A stretch of DNA of 14,014 bases, from positions 1-14,014 of the forward strand of contig JAJZRT010000026.1 of NCBI GenBank assembly GCA_021802595.1, in the 5' to 3' direction. Shown here in pieces: positions 6,067-13,057 of the stretch; within the stretch, counting starts at the first letter, position 1; each line of letters starts with the position of its first letter. The notes below the pieces were generated by a model. That model was not told the origin of the DNA. It did not search any database and saw only the letters and a list, made by a program, of their open reading frames with translations. Source of the DNA: Pseudomonadota bacterium. Lineage in GTDB: Bacteria > Pseudomonadota > Gammaproteobacteria > Burkholderiales > Thiobacillaceae. Both the position numbers and the translations under genes were made by a program.

Positions 6067-8820
6067 TCATGCCGGTCCAATATCTGACCGGCAGATGCCC
6101 TGCATGTCGCAGCCGTTGCAGCGGGCCACGCGGCACAGCCGGTTGTCGCGGATGTCTCGGCCTGCGGCGACGACCAGCGCTTCCGTCTCCCGCAGCAGGC
6201 GTTCCTCCACCAGTTCCCGCTGGGCCGTGCCGGCGCCCTGGTCCAGGTTGTAGATCTCGATCAGGTCCGCCGAGCGGCCAGTGAGCTGCTGGTAGCCCAG
6301 GGCATAGATGTGGAGCTGGCGGCTGGTGACGTCCTCTTCCTGGGCGCGCTCGGTGGATTTGAAGTCGATGATGATGATCTGCTGGGTGTCGGTGCGGCGG
6401 ATCAGGTCAATGCGGCCATGCACCACTACGCCGTCGGCGAGCTTGAGCTCGATGGCCTTCTCGGCGTACTCGATCTTGTCCAGTAGTTGGCCATTCTCAT
6501 CCAGGTAGCGGCGCAGGGCCCGATCCGCCTGCACCCGCATGTCATCACGCAATTGCTGCCAGGCATAGGGCAGGTGCAGGTGGGTGTCGAGCAGTTGCGG
6601 CACCGCGCCGGCATCCAGATATTCGCCATCCAGCGCCTTGTGGTGGACTTCCGCCAGGGCGTCGTGGAGCGATTTGCCGAAGCCGAGCTTCTCATGGAAA
6701 CCCGGGTTGAAGCCGTACATGAAGCGCAGCTTGAACTGGTACGGGCATTCGTAGAAATACTTCAGCTCGCTGAAGGTGAGCAGGATCTCCGACTGCTCCT
6801 GACGCGGCCGTGGCGGCAATTTCTCGACGACCGGCGGCGCGGGTTCGCGAGTCAGCACGTAAGCGGAGGCGGTGATTTCGCGCAGGAAGGGCGACTCCTT
6901 GGCGAACATGCCTTTGGCCGCTTCGGGTGCCCAGGTGCAGTAGAGATATTTCTTGGCCCGGGTCAGGGCGACGTAAAGCAGGCGGCGCTCGTCCGCCTCG
7001 CTGCCGTCGAGGCGGTGGCCGCCCACCACAGCCGCTGCGGGCAGGACGTGAGACCACTTGCGCCCGCCCTGCCCCTTGGCGGGGAAACGGTTCTTGACCA
7101 GGTTGGGCAGAAAAACGACGGGGAATTCCGTGCCCTTGGCACGATGCACCGTCATGACCTGCACGGCATCCGGCTGGGCGAAACCGGCGTCCTCCCAGCC
7201 CTCGGGGTAGTAGTCCGGGGCGTTGTGGATCAGATAGCCGGAGAAGTACGCGTACAGGTCGTCGGGCTTGGTGTGGAAGTGGATGGTTTCGTAATCGGTG
7301 ATGACCTGGCTGAACTTGCCCAGGTTATAGAAGACGATTTCGCCTCGCGCCCGCTCATCCCCGTCGTGATGGGGGATGGTTTCCTCCCGCAGCTCGATCG
7401 CGGCGAGGAAACCCGTGTAGGCACCCTGGAGCGAGTAGCTCGACTTCTGCCAGCGATTGGGCCAGTCGGCTTTTTCGGCATCCAGCCAGGCGATGCCTCG
7501 CCAGACTTGTGCCGGTGTCAGGCCCAGATCGGCCTGCTGCCATGCCTGTTCCAGATGGGCTGCTTGGACACCGTCAGCCAGGTAGTGAAAGACGGCGCAG
7601 GCCGCCTGGACTTCAGCGGTGTCGAACAGCCCGGCCATGCCCTTGACCACGTAGGGGATGCCGGCCTCGCGCAAGGCATCCAGGATGGGCCCGGCGCTGT
7701 TCTTCACGCTGCGCAGCAGGATGGCAAAGTCGGACCAGGACAGGCCCCGGGTCTCGCCATTCTCGGTGAATGGCTTGCCGCGCATTTCCTGAATCTTGTC
7801 GGCGATCCACCGGGCTTCGCTTGCCGGGCTGTCGAACTTGAGGCAGAGCAGGTCGCCATGCCGGAAGGCTTGGGTGCCGGCGCTCTGCATGCGCTTCTCC
7901 AACCGCCCGTCGTTGCGCTCCACGACCTGACGCGCGCTTTCCACCACGCCCTCGCTGCTGCGAAAGTTTTCGGCCAGTGCAACCCGTGAGACGCCGGGAT
8001 AGCGGTCGGCAAAGCCGACGATGTTGGCGATGTCGCTGCCGTTCCACTGGTAGATGGTCTGGTCGTCGTCGCCGACCACGCACAACTGGGCGCCGAGGTC
8101 GTGGAGCAGGCGGATCAGTCCTTCCTGCAAAGGGTTCACGTCCTGGTACTCGTCCACGATCAGGTATTTCACCCGGTCCGCCATCTTCTGCCGCAGGCCG
8201 GCATCGTTCATCAGCGCCTCGACCGCCTCGGTCAGGATCATGCTGTAGTCGAGGTAGCGGTGGTCGTGGAGCAAGGTCTTGTACTTGTCCAAGGCCTGGC
8301 GCACCGGGTGATCTCCCAGCGCGCCCTCGTCGATCTGCGCCTCGCGCACCAGGGAGAGGATTTTCATGTAGAGCCTGGAATCCTTCCACCGCTCCAGTTG
8401 CTTCCCGTCGTGGGTGGTGAGGTCGCGCAAGCCGCTCTGGATGTTGTAGCGGTCGATAAGCAGGCGCTGTTGCACCTCGCTCAACACCGAATACTTGAGA
8501 AAGCGGAAAAGATAGGACTGGAGCAGGTCCAGGCCGAAGCCGTGGATGGTGCCGACAAACATCTCGGCCAATCCGGCGTCCTGCCCCAGTTGCTCACGGC
8601 ACAAGCGGTGAATGCGATCCTTGAGTTCGCCGGCGGCCTTTTCTGTGAAGGTGAAGGCCACGATGTTCGCCGGAGTGATGCCTTCGGCGGCCTTGGTGCT
8701 CAGGAGGTTGACGATGCGCTGGGCCAGTACCTGGGTCTTGCCCGATCCCGCGCAGGCGATCACCTGGAGGTTGCCATCCAGGTGGTCGATGGCCTGTTGC
8801 TGCTGTTCCGTATATTGCAT
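6067..8820 (-). CDS. UvrD/Rep-type helicase fused to a RecB/Cas4-like nuclease with Fe-S cysteines
   Basis: This 917-residue protein joins a superfamily 1A helicase to a nuclease. Helicase motifs run in order: Walker A AGSGKT (24-29), Ia AFTFTEKAAGELK (55-67), II IVDEYQD (221-227), III GDDDQTIYQWNGS (250-262), IV ENFRSSE (284-290), V TVHRAKGTEFPVVF (557-570) and VI LLYVALTRAKK (614-624). The C-terminus is a PD-(D/E)XK nuclease: H719 in SLHDAL, D805 in GRIDLI, D819-x-K821 in DFKS and Q835 in RQLHIYA. Cysteines C692, C896 or C901, C904 and C910 are arranged like the iron-sulfur set of AddB and Cas4. It should unwind and degrade DNA from ends. The ATG at 8820 lies 11 bases after radC; a GTG at 8835 overlapping the radC stop (GTGA) is an alternative and would add 5 residues. 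No partner AddB/RecC subunit is near, so it may act alone or with its neighbours. Confidence 0.9.
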   Translation of the reverse strand: MQYTEQQQQAIDHLDGNLQVIACAGSGKTQVLAQRIVNLLSTKAAEGITPANIVAFTFTEKAAGELKDRIHRLCREQLGQDAGLAEMFVGTIHGFGLDLLQSYLFRFLKYSVLSEVQQRLLIDRYNIQSGLRDLTTHDGKQLERWKDSRLYMKILSLVREAQIDEGALGDHPVRQALDKYKTLLHDHRYLDYSMILTEAVEALMNDAGLRQKMADRVKYLIVDEYQDVNPLQEGLIRLLHDLGAQLCVVGDDDQTIYQWNGSDIANIVGFADRYPGVSRVALAENFRSSEGVVESARQVVERNDGRLEKRMQSAGTQAFRHGDLLCLKFDSPASEARWIADKIQEMRGKPFTENGETRGLSWSDFAILLRSVKNSAGPILDALREAGIPYVVKGMAGLFDTAEVQAACAVFHYLADGVQAAHLEQAWQQADLGLTPAQVWRGIAWLDAEKADWPNRWQKSSYSLQGAYTGFLAAIELREETIPHHDGDERARGEIVFYNLGKFSQVITDYETIHFHTKPDDLYAYFSGYLIHNAPDYYPEGWEDAGFAQPDAVQVMTVHRAKGTEFPVVFLPNLVKNRFPAKGQGGRKWSHVLPAAAVVGGHRLDGSEADERRLLYVALTRAKKYLYCTWAPEAAKGMFAKESPFLREITASAYVLTREPAPPVVEKLPPRPRQEQSEILLTFSELKYFYECPYQFKLRFMYGFNPGFHEKLGFGKSLHDALAEVHHKALDGEYLDAGAVPQLLDTHLHLPYAWQQLRDDMRVQADRALRRYLDENGQLLDKIEYAEKAIELKLADGVVVHGRIDLIRRTDTQQIIIIDFKSTERAQEEDVTSRQLHIYALGYQQLTGRSADLIEIYNLDQGAGTAQRELVEERLLRETEALVVAAGRDIRDNRLCRVARCNGCDMQGICRSDIGPA

Positions 8821-8831
8821 TCTCGACTCGC

Positions 8832-9542
8832 TCACTGTGCGTACTTGGGCAACACGCCCTCGCGGGCAAAGCTGTACGCTCGCTCGCCGGCCACGATGAT
8901 GTGGTCCAGCACCGGTATGCCGATGGCACCGAGCGCCTGCACGAGCACCGCGGTCAACTGATGATCGGCATTGGAAGGCTTGGCCGTGCCCCCCGGGTGG
9001 TTGTGGGCGAGGATGACGCTCGCCGCACGATGCCGCAGGGCCTCTTCCACGACGTGCCGGGGATGGACGTGGGCCTCCTTGACCGTGCCCTCGCCAATCA
9101 TGGCCGGGTAGAGCACCCGGCACTGGCTGTCCAGGCACAACACGTAGAACACTTCTTCGGGGCGCCCCGCCATGAGGGGGACGAGGTACTCGGCCACTGT
9201 CTCGGAGCTGGTCAGCGGCGGATTATCCCGATTCACTCGGTCGTGGAAGTAGCGGCGCGTAATCTGCGGGATCATGCTCAGGAACGCGGCGGCCCTGTCG
9301 CCCATGCCTTCGACGCTGGCGATGTCCTTCGGATCGGCTTCCAGCACCGCCGACAGGGAACCGAAACGGCGCATCAGCCTGTGCGCGATGGGGTTCGTGT
9401 CGGCGCGCGGGATGGCGTGGAAAAGGAGCAGTTCGAGGACCTGATGATCCTCGAACCCGTCCAGGCCATCTTCCAGGAAGCGTGCGCGAAGACGCTCACG
9501 GTGTCCTTGGTGGATGGGTAACGATTCCTCCCCTACAGCCAT
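8832..9542 (-). CDS. radC: RadC-like JAB/JAMM domain protein
   Basis: This 236-residue protein has the RadC layout: an N-terminal helix-hairpin-helix-like segment (EDHQVLELLLFHAIPR, then SVEGMGDRAA near 76-85) and a C-terminal JAMM metal site (AHNHPGGTAKPSNAD, with H180, H182 and D193 as ligands). Despite its name, the family has no settled DNA repair role; RadC-like proteins are common in genomic islands, integrative elements and defence regions. The ATG at 9542 is preferred because AAAGGAA lies 5 bases upstream and the family usually begins close to the HRERLRARFLE segment. A further ATG at 9608 would add 22 residues that look non-conserved. It sits 148 bases after the AlbA_2 ATPase and just ahead of the helicase-nuclease, so co-transcription is likely. 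Its substrate is unknown. Confidence 0.85.
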   Translation of the reverse strand: MAVGEESLPIHQGHRERLRARFLEDGLDGFEDHQVLELLLFHAIPRADTNPIAHRLMRRFGSLSAVLEADPKDIASVEGMGDRAAAFLSMIPQITRRYFHDRVNRDNPPLTSSETVAEYLVPLMAGRPEEVFYVLCLDSQCRVLYPAMIGEGTVKEAHVHPRHVVEEALRHRAASVILAHNHPGGTAKPSNADHQLTAVLVQALGAIGIPVLDHIIVAGERAYSFAREGVLPKYAQ

Positions 9543-9690
9543 TGGTTCCTTTCGTCCGCTATCGACTGCTTGCGACAAACCTCTGCGCGCTTGCGCGATA
9601 GAAAACATTGTTCATTCAAAAGGTTGCCCCTCTATCGCACGTTCCGTATCGAACATCGCCCGTTGATTCGGGCCGTCTTGAGCGATAGCC
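9543..9690. promoter_or_regulatory. Upstream region of radC with repeated CTATCG boxes
   Basis: This 148-base gap carries four CTATCG boxes in alternating orientation: 9559-9564 (+), 9596-9601 (-), 9632-9637 (+) and 9683-9688 (-). Two of them form an 8-base inverted repeat, GCGATAGA at 9595-9602 and TCTATCGC at 9631-9638. I see no confident -35/-10 pair and no clear terminator for the preceding gene. The boxes may be binding sites; this is a pattern observation only. Confidence 0.3.
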
Positions 9691-11328
9691 TCATGCCGCT
9701 ACCCGGTATCGACGCCACCGTTTTTCTCCAAGGTACTGCACGATCCCATCCGCGACCAGGGAATCCAGTACCCGCTTGACCTGGCTGCGTGGAATCTCCG
9801 CGCCAATCCGCTGATGAATCTCGCCAACGGCGGAGTCCGGATAGCGTCCAAGGTCTTCCAGGACCAATGCGCGGAGCCGATGCGGTTCGATACGCTTGAG
9901 GCTCGTCGCGGCTGGGAATTCGAGCCGACGCACCAGTCCCGGGTCGACGAAGTAGCGGGTCGCCTGGGTGCGGCCGGTCTGCTTGACCAAACCCCAATCC
10001 AGCAAGCGGGCAACCCAGGGGCGCAATGCTTCGGCATCCGCCAGTTCGAGTTGCCTTCCGAGTTCCCGGGCGGTCAGCCCCTCGTGCTGTACGAGGAGAC
10101 CAAGCGCGATGCGCTCGCGCTGGGCGAGCGGATAAACCTCACTCGCCTTGGCGATGAAGTCGATGGTGTGGGGCTTGGGCGCCACCCGGGCGACGGTGAC
10201 TCTCACCCAGTCATGGCCCTCAACCACCCGGGGGACCGGACGCCCCTGGGACAGAAGCACATCGTAGAGAGTGTCGAACCCCGTGCCTTCACGCTCCATC
10301 AGCTTGAGATCGTGAAACAAGCGCGTGAGGTGCTCGTTGCGCCGCCGGGATTCGTGCAGAACGTTCTCCGGCGTCACGCCCAGCGGTAAGGGCCCCGGAT
10401 TGACCACTTCAAGGCGGTCAGGGCGCAGGCTGATAAAGATGTCGCCGCGCTGGGTGTAGGGGCGATGAACGAGTGCGTTGATCAGAAGTTCCCGAACCAC
10501 CACCTCGTCGAACACCGGGACGTTCTGCCGGAACAGGCCGTCGGGAATCTCGTAGAACTCGCGGAAATCGGGAATCTCCCGCCATACGTGGTCTACCAGT
10601 TCCATCGGCGAGAGCGTGTAGTCGTCCCACACGAGCTTGTTGACCTTGCGTTCCTGCTCGTCGTACTTGATGAACTGGATGACGGGTGCGGTGCCCAGTC
10701 GTGCCCGATCCGCCTGGGTGCCGACACACAGCACACCGAGATTGGTGAGCCACTTGCCATGGACAAGCAGGTAGTGATTGAGCAGCTCGGCATCGGTCTT
10801 TTCCTTGACCGAATTCTTGACCCGGTCGGAGGCGCGTAGGCCAGCCACCAAGGCGTCAAGCTTGACCTGGTCTACCGAATTCCTGGGCACTCGAAGCGTG
10901 GTCTGGGTTTCCCACGGCAGCGCGGAACGCTCGGCGGCAAGCCGCATCACATCGTCGCCGACGACCGGCTTGCTTTCGTCCGAAACCCTCAAGAAGTAGC
11001 GGCCATCGGTGGTTGAAGCAACGGCCAGGGCGCGCTGAATGCGAAGCTCGAGATATTCGCCGCCGTTATCTGCCTGACGAATTTCGGGCAGGACGGCCAC
11101 ATTTACCGTGCGCTCGCCGATCTTGCGCCGGAGAGTGTCCGTGAGGGCTGGATCAACTCGCTGGTCTGGCGCGGGAGCGTGGGCATGATCCTCGATGCCG
11201 ATCAGCAAACGCCCACCTTGAGCGTTGGCAAAAGCGACGCAATCCTTGGCGAGGCCATCCCAATCGGCATTTCGGCCGGTGACAGCACGCAAGGATTTCT
11301 TGTCGACCAGTTGCCCCTCTTGGCTCAT
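9691..11328 (-). CDS. Second AlbA_2 / GHKL-type ATP-binding protein (COG2865-like)
   Basis: This 545-residue protein has the same architecture as the ATPase gene between mod and res, but the sequence is clearly diverged. The AlbA_2 signature is CVAFANAQGGRLLIGIED (30-47). The upstream acidic-lysine motif is reduced to VDKKS (8-12), unlike the FETK of the other copy, so the domain may be altered. The ATPase module has REL then LINALVHRPY (279-291), VNPGPLP (309-315) and EGTGFDTLY (347-355). Two winged-helix-like segments follow (LTARELGRQLELADAEAL near 418-435 and RSQVKRVLDSLVADGIV near 514-530), suggesting DNA binding. The ATG at 11328 has GGGAG only 2-3 bases upstream. It follows the HTH regulator by 15 bases, so the two are an operon. 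It could be a regulator or a defence effector; the family does not decide. Confidence 0.85.
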   Translation of the reverse strand: MSQEGQLVDKKSLRAVTGRNADWDGLAKDCVAFANAQGGRLLIGIEDHAHAPAPDQRVDPALTDTLRRKIGERTVNVAVLPEIRQADNGGEYLELRIQRALAVASTTDGRYFLRVSDESKPVVGDDVMRLAAERSALPWETQTTLRVPRNSVDQVKLDALVAGLRASDRVKNSVKEKTDAELLNHYLLVHGKWLTNLGVLCVGTQADRARLGTAPVIQFIKYDEQERKVNKLVWDDYTLSPMELVDHVWREIPDFREFYEIPDGLFRQNVPVFDEVVVRELLINALVHRPYTQRGDIFISLRPDRLEVVNPGPLPLGVTPENVLHESRRRNEHLTRLFHDLKLMEREGTGFDTLYDVLLSQGRPVPRVVEGHDWVRVTVARVAPKPHTIDFIAKASEVYPLAQRERIALGLLVQHEGLTARELGRQLELADAEALRPWVARLLDWGLVKQTGRTQATRYFVDPGLVRRLEFPAATSLKRIEPHRLRALVLEDLGRYPDSAVGEIHQRIGAEIPRSQVKRVLDSLVADGIVQYLGEKRWRRYRVAA

Positions 11329-11343
11329 ATCTCCCTTTTGCCC

Positions 11344-11694
11344 TCAATCCAGGATGATCAAGAACTCTGTTGTTCTGACTACTGGCACCAGCAGCCCTTT
11401 CGAGCGTTGAATCTCGACCACTCCGTAGCTCGCCATCGTTTTCAGCGTCCGCGAAAGGTTCGGAGGCTTCCGGCCGGTCAATTCTGCCAGTTCAGCAAGC
11501 GACCCCGGCTTGGAATCCCGAATCGTTCGCAGCAGTGCCCGGTTGTCATCCGAGAGGACGGCCGCAAGGGAACTGGTCGAAGGAAACCACACGGTGGGTT
11601 CCCCTCGGGCAGGTTTGTACTTCCCCTTCGCAATCGCCCGCTCTCGCTCTCGAAGCTTGTCCGGGGCCATCACACCAACAATGCAGCGGCTCAT
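11344..11694 (-). CDS. COG4190-type winged-helix regulator (HVO_A0114 / TumA-like)
   Basis: This 116-residue protein has the layout of COG4190/HVO_A0114 predicted regulators: a basic N-terminal helix (DKLRERERAIAKGKYKP), the conserved GEPTVWFPSTSSLAAVLSDD stretch, RALLRTIRDSKPGS, and a helix-turn-helix (LAELAELTGRKPPNLSRTL, about 67-85) followed by a wing. Such proteins are DNA-binding repressors and serve as antitoxins in some TumE/TumA pairs. Here no intact partner toxin is seen upstream. The gene heads the minus-strand block, 15 bases ahead of the AlbA_2 ATPase. The start at 11694 lacks a close SD; an internal ATG at 11670 giving MAPDK is the alternative. Conserved WFPS and HTH motifs are seen directly; the target operator is inferred to lie just upstream. 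Confidence 0.8.
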   Translation of the reverse strand: MSRCIVGVMAPDKLRERERAIAKGKYKPARGEPTVWFPSTSSLAAVLSDDNRALLRTIRDSKPGSLAELAELTGRKPPNLSRTLKTMASYGVVEIQRSKGLLVPVVRTTEFLIILD

Positions 11695-11745
11695 AGCGCT
11701 TGACTTCTCATGAAAAACCGGCAGTCGGGCATCATCTTATCATGT

Positions 11746-11760
11746 GTTCATAACCTGAAC
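11746..11760. promoter_or_regulatory. Palindrome in the divergent intergenic region
   Basis: A perfect inverted repeat, GTTCA and TGAAC around 5 bases, lies about 50 bases ahead of the HTH regulator gene and about 90 bases ahead of the divergently read small gene at 11851. The position suits an operator for the regulator. No convincing -35/-10 pair was found around it on either strand. Confidence 0.35.
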
Positions 11761-11850
11761 CACGGCGGAATTTTCAGCCCGGAATAGCTTGGCTTCCTGA
11801 TCGAACAGCGCGTTCATGGGGACGTCGTCAATCACTACCCGGAGCCAACG

Positions 11851-12054
11851 ATGAACGCCAAGCCAATCGCCCTCGATGCCTACCTCGCCCGCACCGCCGC
11901 CATCCACGCCAAACTGGAACGGCTGCAACAACTCGCCGACGACCACTTCGGTCACTACCCCGATGCCATCAATTGGGGCCACGTCGGCGACCTCGGGCGG
12001 GTGGAGGCCGGGCTGGACGAGTTGCTGGCGATCTTCAGCGGCGACGGCGTGTGA
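11851..12054 (+). CDS. Small conserved-looking protein of unknown function, paired with a DUF3489 gene
   Basis: This is a 67-residue acidic protein. The middle (about 8-35) is predicted as amphipathic helix (DAYLARTAAIHAKLERLQQLADD), followed by HYPDAINWGHVGDLGRVEAGLDELL, with no transmembrane segment or signal peptide. The start ATG at 11851 is supported by CCGGAG with a 6-base spacer. The next gene starts 28 bases after its stop with the same SD sequence and spacing, so the two form an operon. The overlapping frame reading 11876 onward and the antisense frame are shadows. I do not recognise the family; small genes of this look accompany DUF3489 genes in proteobacterial islands as far as I recall. 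Confidence 0.75.
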   Translation: MNAKPIALDAYLARTAAIHAKLERLQQLADDHFGHYPDAINWGHVGDLGRVEAGLDELLAIFSGDGV

Positions 12055-12082
12055 CGACGCCCATCAACCACCGGAGATCGTC

Positions 12083-12574
12083 ATGACCGCCCAAGCCAAA
12101 CTCACCGACACTCAGACCGCCATCCTCAAGGCAGCTGCCGGCCACCCCAACGGCAACATCGAGCCCCTTCCGACCACCCTGCGTGGTGGTGCCCGCGCCA
12201 AGGTCATCGAGGGCCTGCTCGCCCGAGGATTCATCACGGAATCCGAAGGCGGCCACCGGCTCACCGATGCCGGTTACGCCGCCGTCGGCAAACAGCACCC
12301 CATCCCCAAGGGTGTCCAGAAAATGGACACCCCCGATGTACTCCAGAAATTGGAGGCCACGTCGCGGACGATTCGCCCCGGCACCAAACTGGCCGCGATC
12401 ATCGACGCGATGAAGCGCCCGGGCGGCGCAACCATTGCCCAGATGATAGCCGCCACCGGTTGGCAGGCCCACACCGTCCGGGGCGCGATCTCCGGCATGG
12501 TCAGGAAACGCCTCGGTTACGAGGTGGTCACCGAGAAGGGTGCGGACGGGCAGCGGGCCTATCGCATCGCCTGA
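12083..12574 (+). CDS. DUF3489 domain-containing protein
   Basis: This 163-residue protein ends in a DUF3489 domain (about 101-161): TKLAAIIDAMKRPGGATI, AQMIAATGWQAHTVRGAIS, then RLGYEVVTEKG and RAYRI. It reads as a winged helix with a recognition helix around WQAHTVRGAISG. The N-terminal half (LTDTQTAILKAAA through HRLTDAGYAAV) looks like a second winged-helix-type fold, so the protein is probably DNA-binding. The function of the family is not established; it is frequent in islands and prophages. The ATG at 12083 has CCGGAG 6 bases away, the same layout as the small gene upstream; a longer open frame back to 11876 is only the shadow of that gene. A terminator-like hairpin begins 14 bases after the stop. 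Confidence 0.88.
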   Translation: MTAQAKLTDTQTAILKAAAGHPNGNIEPLPTTLRGGARAKVIEGLLARGFITESEGGHRLTDAGYAAVGKQHPIPKGVQKMDTPDVLQKLEATSRTIRPGTKLAAIIDAMKRPGGATIAQMIAATGWQAHTVRGAISGMVRKRLGYEVVTEKGADGQRAYRIA

Positions 12575-12575
12575 C

Positions 12576-12793
12576 TGCAAACCGCCCAAGGGTCTGCGCG
12601 CACCGCAGGCCCTTTCCTTCGGCCAAATCTCACGGTGGCCGTTTTGCCGATTTTCGGCCCTGCAATCGCCGGAAACCCGCGCCAATACTGGCTGAAAAAG
12701 TGGTGACCGTTTTTCGGTTTCAAGGGGGTGAATTCAACGCACACCCCTTGCCTGGGTGCAAACCGCAAACCCTGCAAACCTCGGTTTGCACCC
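12576..12793. repeat. TGCAAACC boxes and 11-base inverted repeat
   Basis: TGCAAACC occurs at 12576-12583, 12757-12764 and 12773-12780, with GCAAACC at 12765-12771 and the reverse complement GGTTTGCA at 12783-12790. The outer pair, GGGTGCAAACC (12754-12764) and GGTTTGCACCC (12783-12793), is a perfect 11-base inverted repeat with an 18-base spacer. A nested 8-base one has only 2 bases between its arms. The cluster could be an operator, an iteron-like site or a hairpin. None is proven. Confidence 0.6.
12588..12620 (+). terminator. Rho-independent-like hairpin after the DUF3489 gene
   Basis: AAGGGTCTGC (12588-12597) pairs over 10 positions, one of them a G-T wobble, with GCAGGCCCTT (12605-12614) around a 7-base loop. 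A pyrimidine-rich tail with a few Ts (TTTCCTTC) follows. The T-run is weak, so termination may be partial. Confidence 0.6.
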
Positions 12794-13057
12794 TGACGCT
12801 ATCGAAGCGCCGCGCTCGCGCCTCCCGTATTGGATTTTGGCCAGGAAGGACCCCTCCCGTAAAATGACCCATGCGAAACCTGCGAATTCCGCGAAGGCAG
12901 GCTCGGCAACTGCGTTTCCAGTTTGCGCATCGTCTGCGACCGATGCGAATCCGTTGGGCATGCGCATGATTCGCACCGCTGCGCACAGACGCAAAGCCTC
13001 ACGGCACAAGGCGTTTCGCGGCATTCGCACGATTCGCAAGCACAACAACGAGAATAC

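Larger units (their letters stand above)
12575..13057. other. Non-coding stretch between the DUF3489 gene and the 301-residue protein gene
   Basis: These 483 bases hold the terminator-like hairpin, the TGCAAACC cluster and two small stem-loops (GCCGA/TCGGC around 12646-12658 and ACCG/CGGT near 12706-12720). There is also a run of GCGAA/TTCGC words at about 12872, 12881, 12891, 12944, 12969, 13014, 13023 and 13032, the right-hand ones mostly as ATTCGCA. Short open frames on both strands lack SD sites and have no plausible protein character. A promoter for the next gene should lie here, but I cannot place one. Confidence 0.5.

Noticed and set aside
6487..7989. Long plus-strand open frame of 500 codons
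   Set aside because: It lies entirely antisense to the helicase-nuclease, has no SD and no family motifs; long antisense frames are common in GC-rich genes.
6067..8820. Gabija GajB or a RecBCD/AddAB subunit
   Set aside because: No OLD-type GajA or AddB/RecC partner is nearby, and the protein carries its own nuclease, unlike GajB.
1..11694. BREX or DISARM system
   Set aside because: No PglZ, BrxC/BrxL, DrmA/DrmB or phospholipase-D gene is present; the motifs fit a type III-like mod/res pair.
11740..11982. 80-codon minus-strand gene opposite the small plus-strand gene
   Set aside because: Most of it is antisense to the better supported gene at 11851-12054 and there is no SD; only its last 25 codons are kept as a speculative remnant.
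12923..13057. 45-residue extension of the 301-residue protein
   Set aside because: Translated from repeat-rich non-coding sequence, with no SD at the ATG at 12923.
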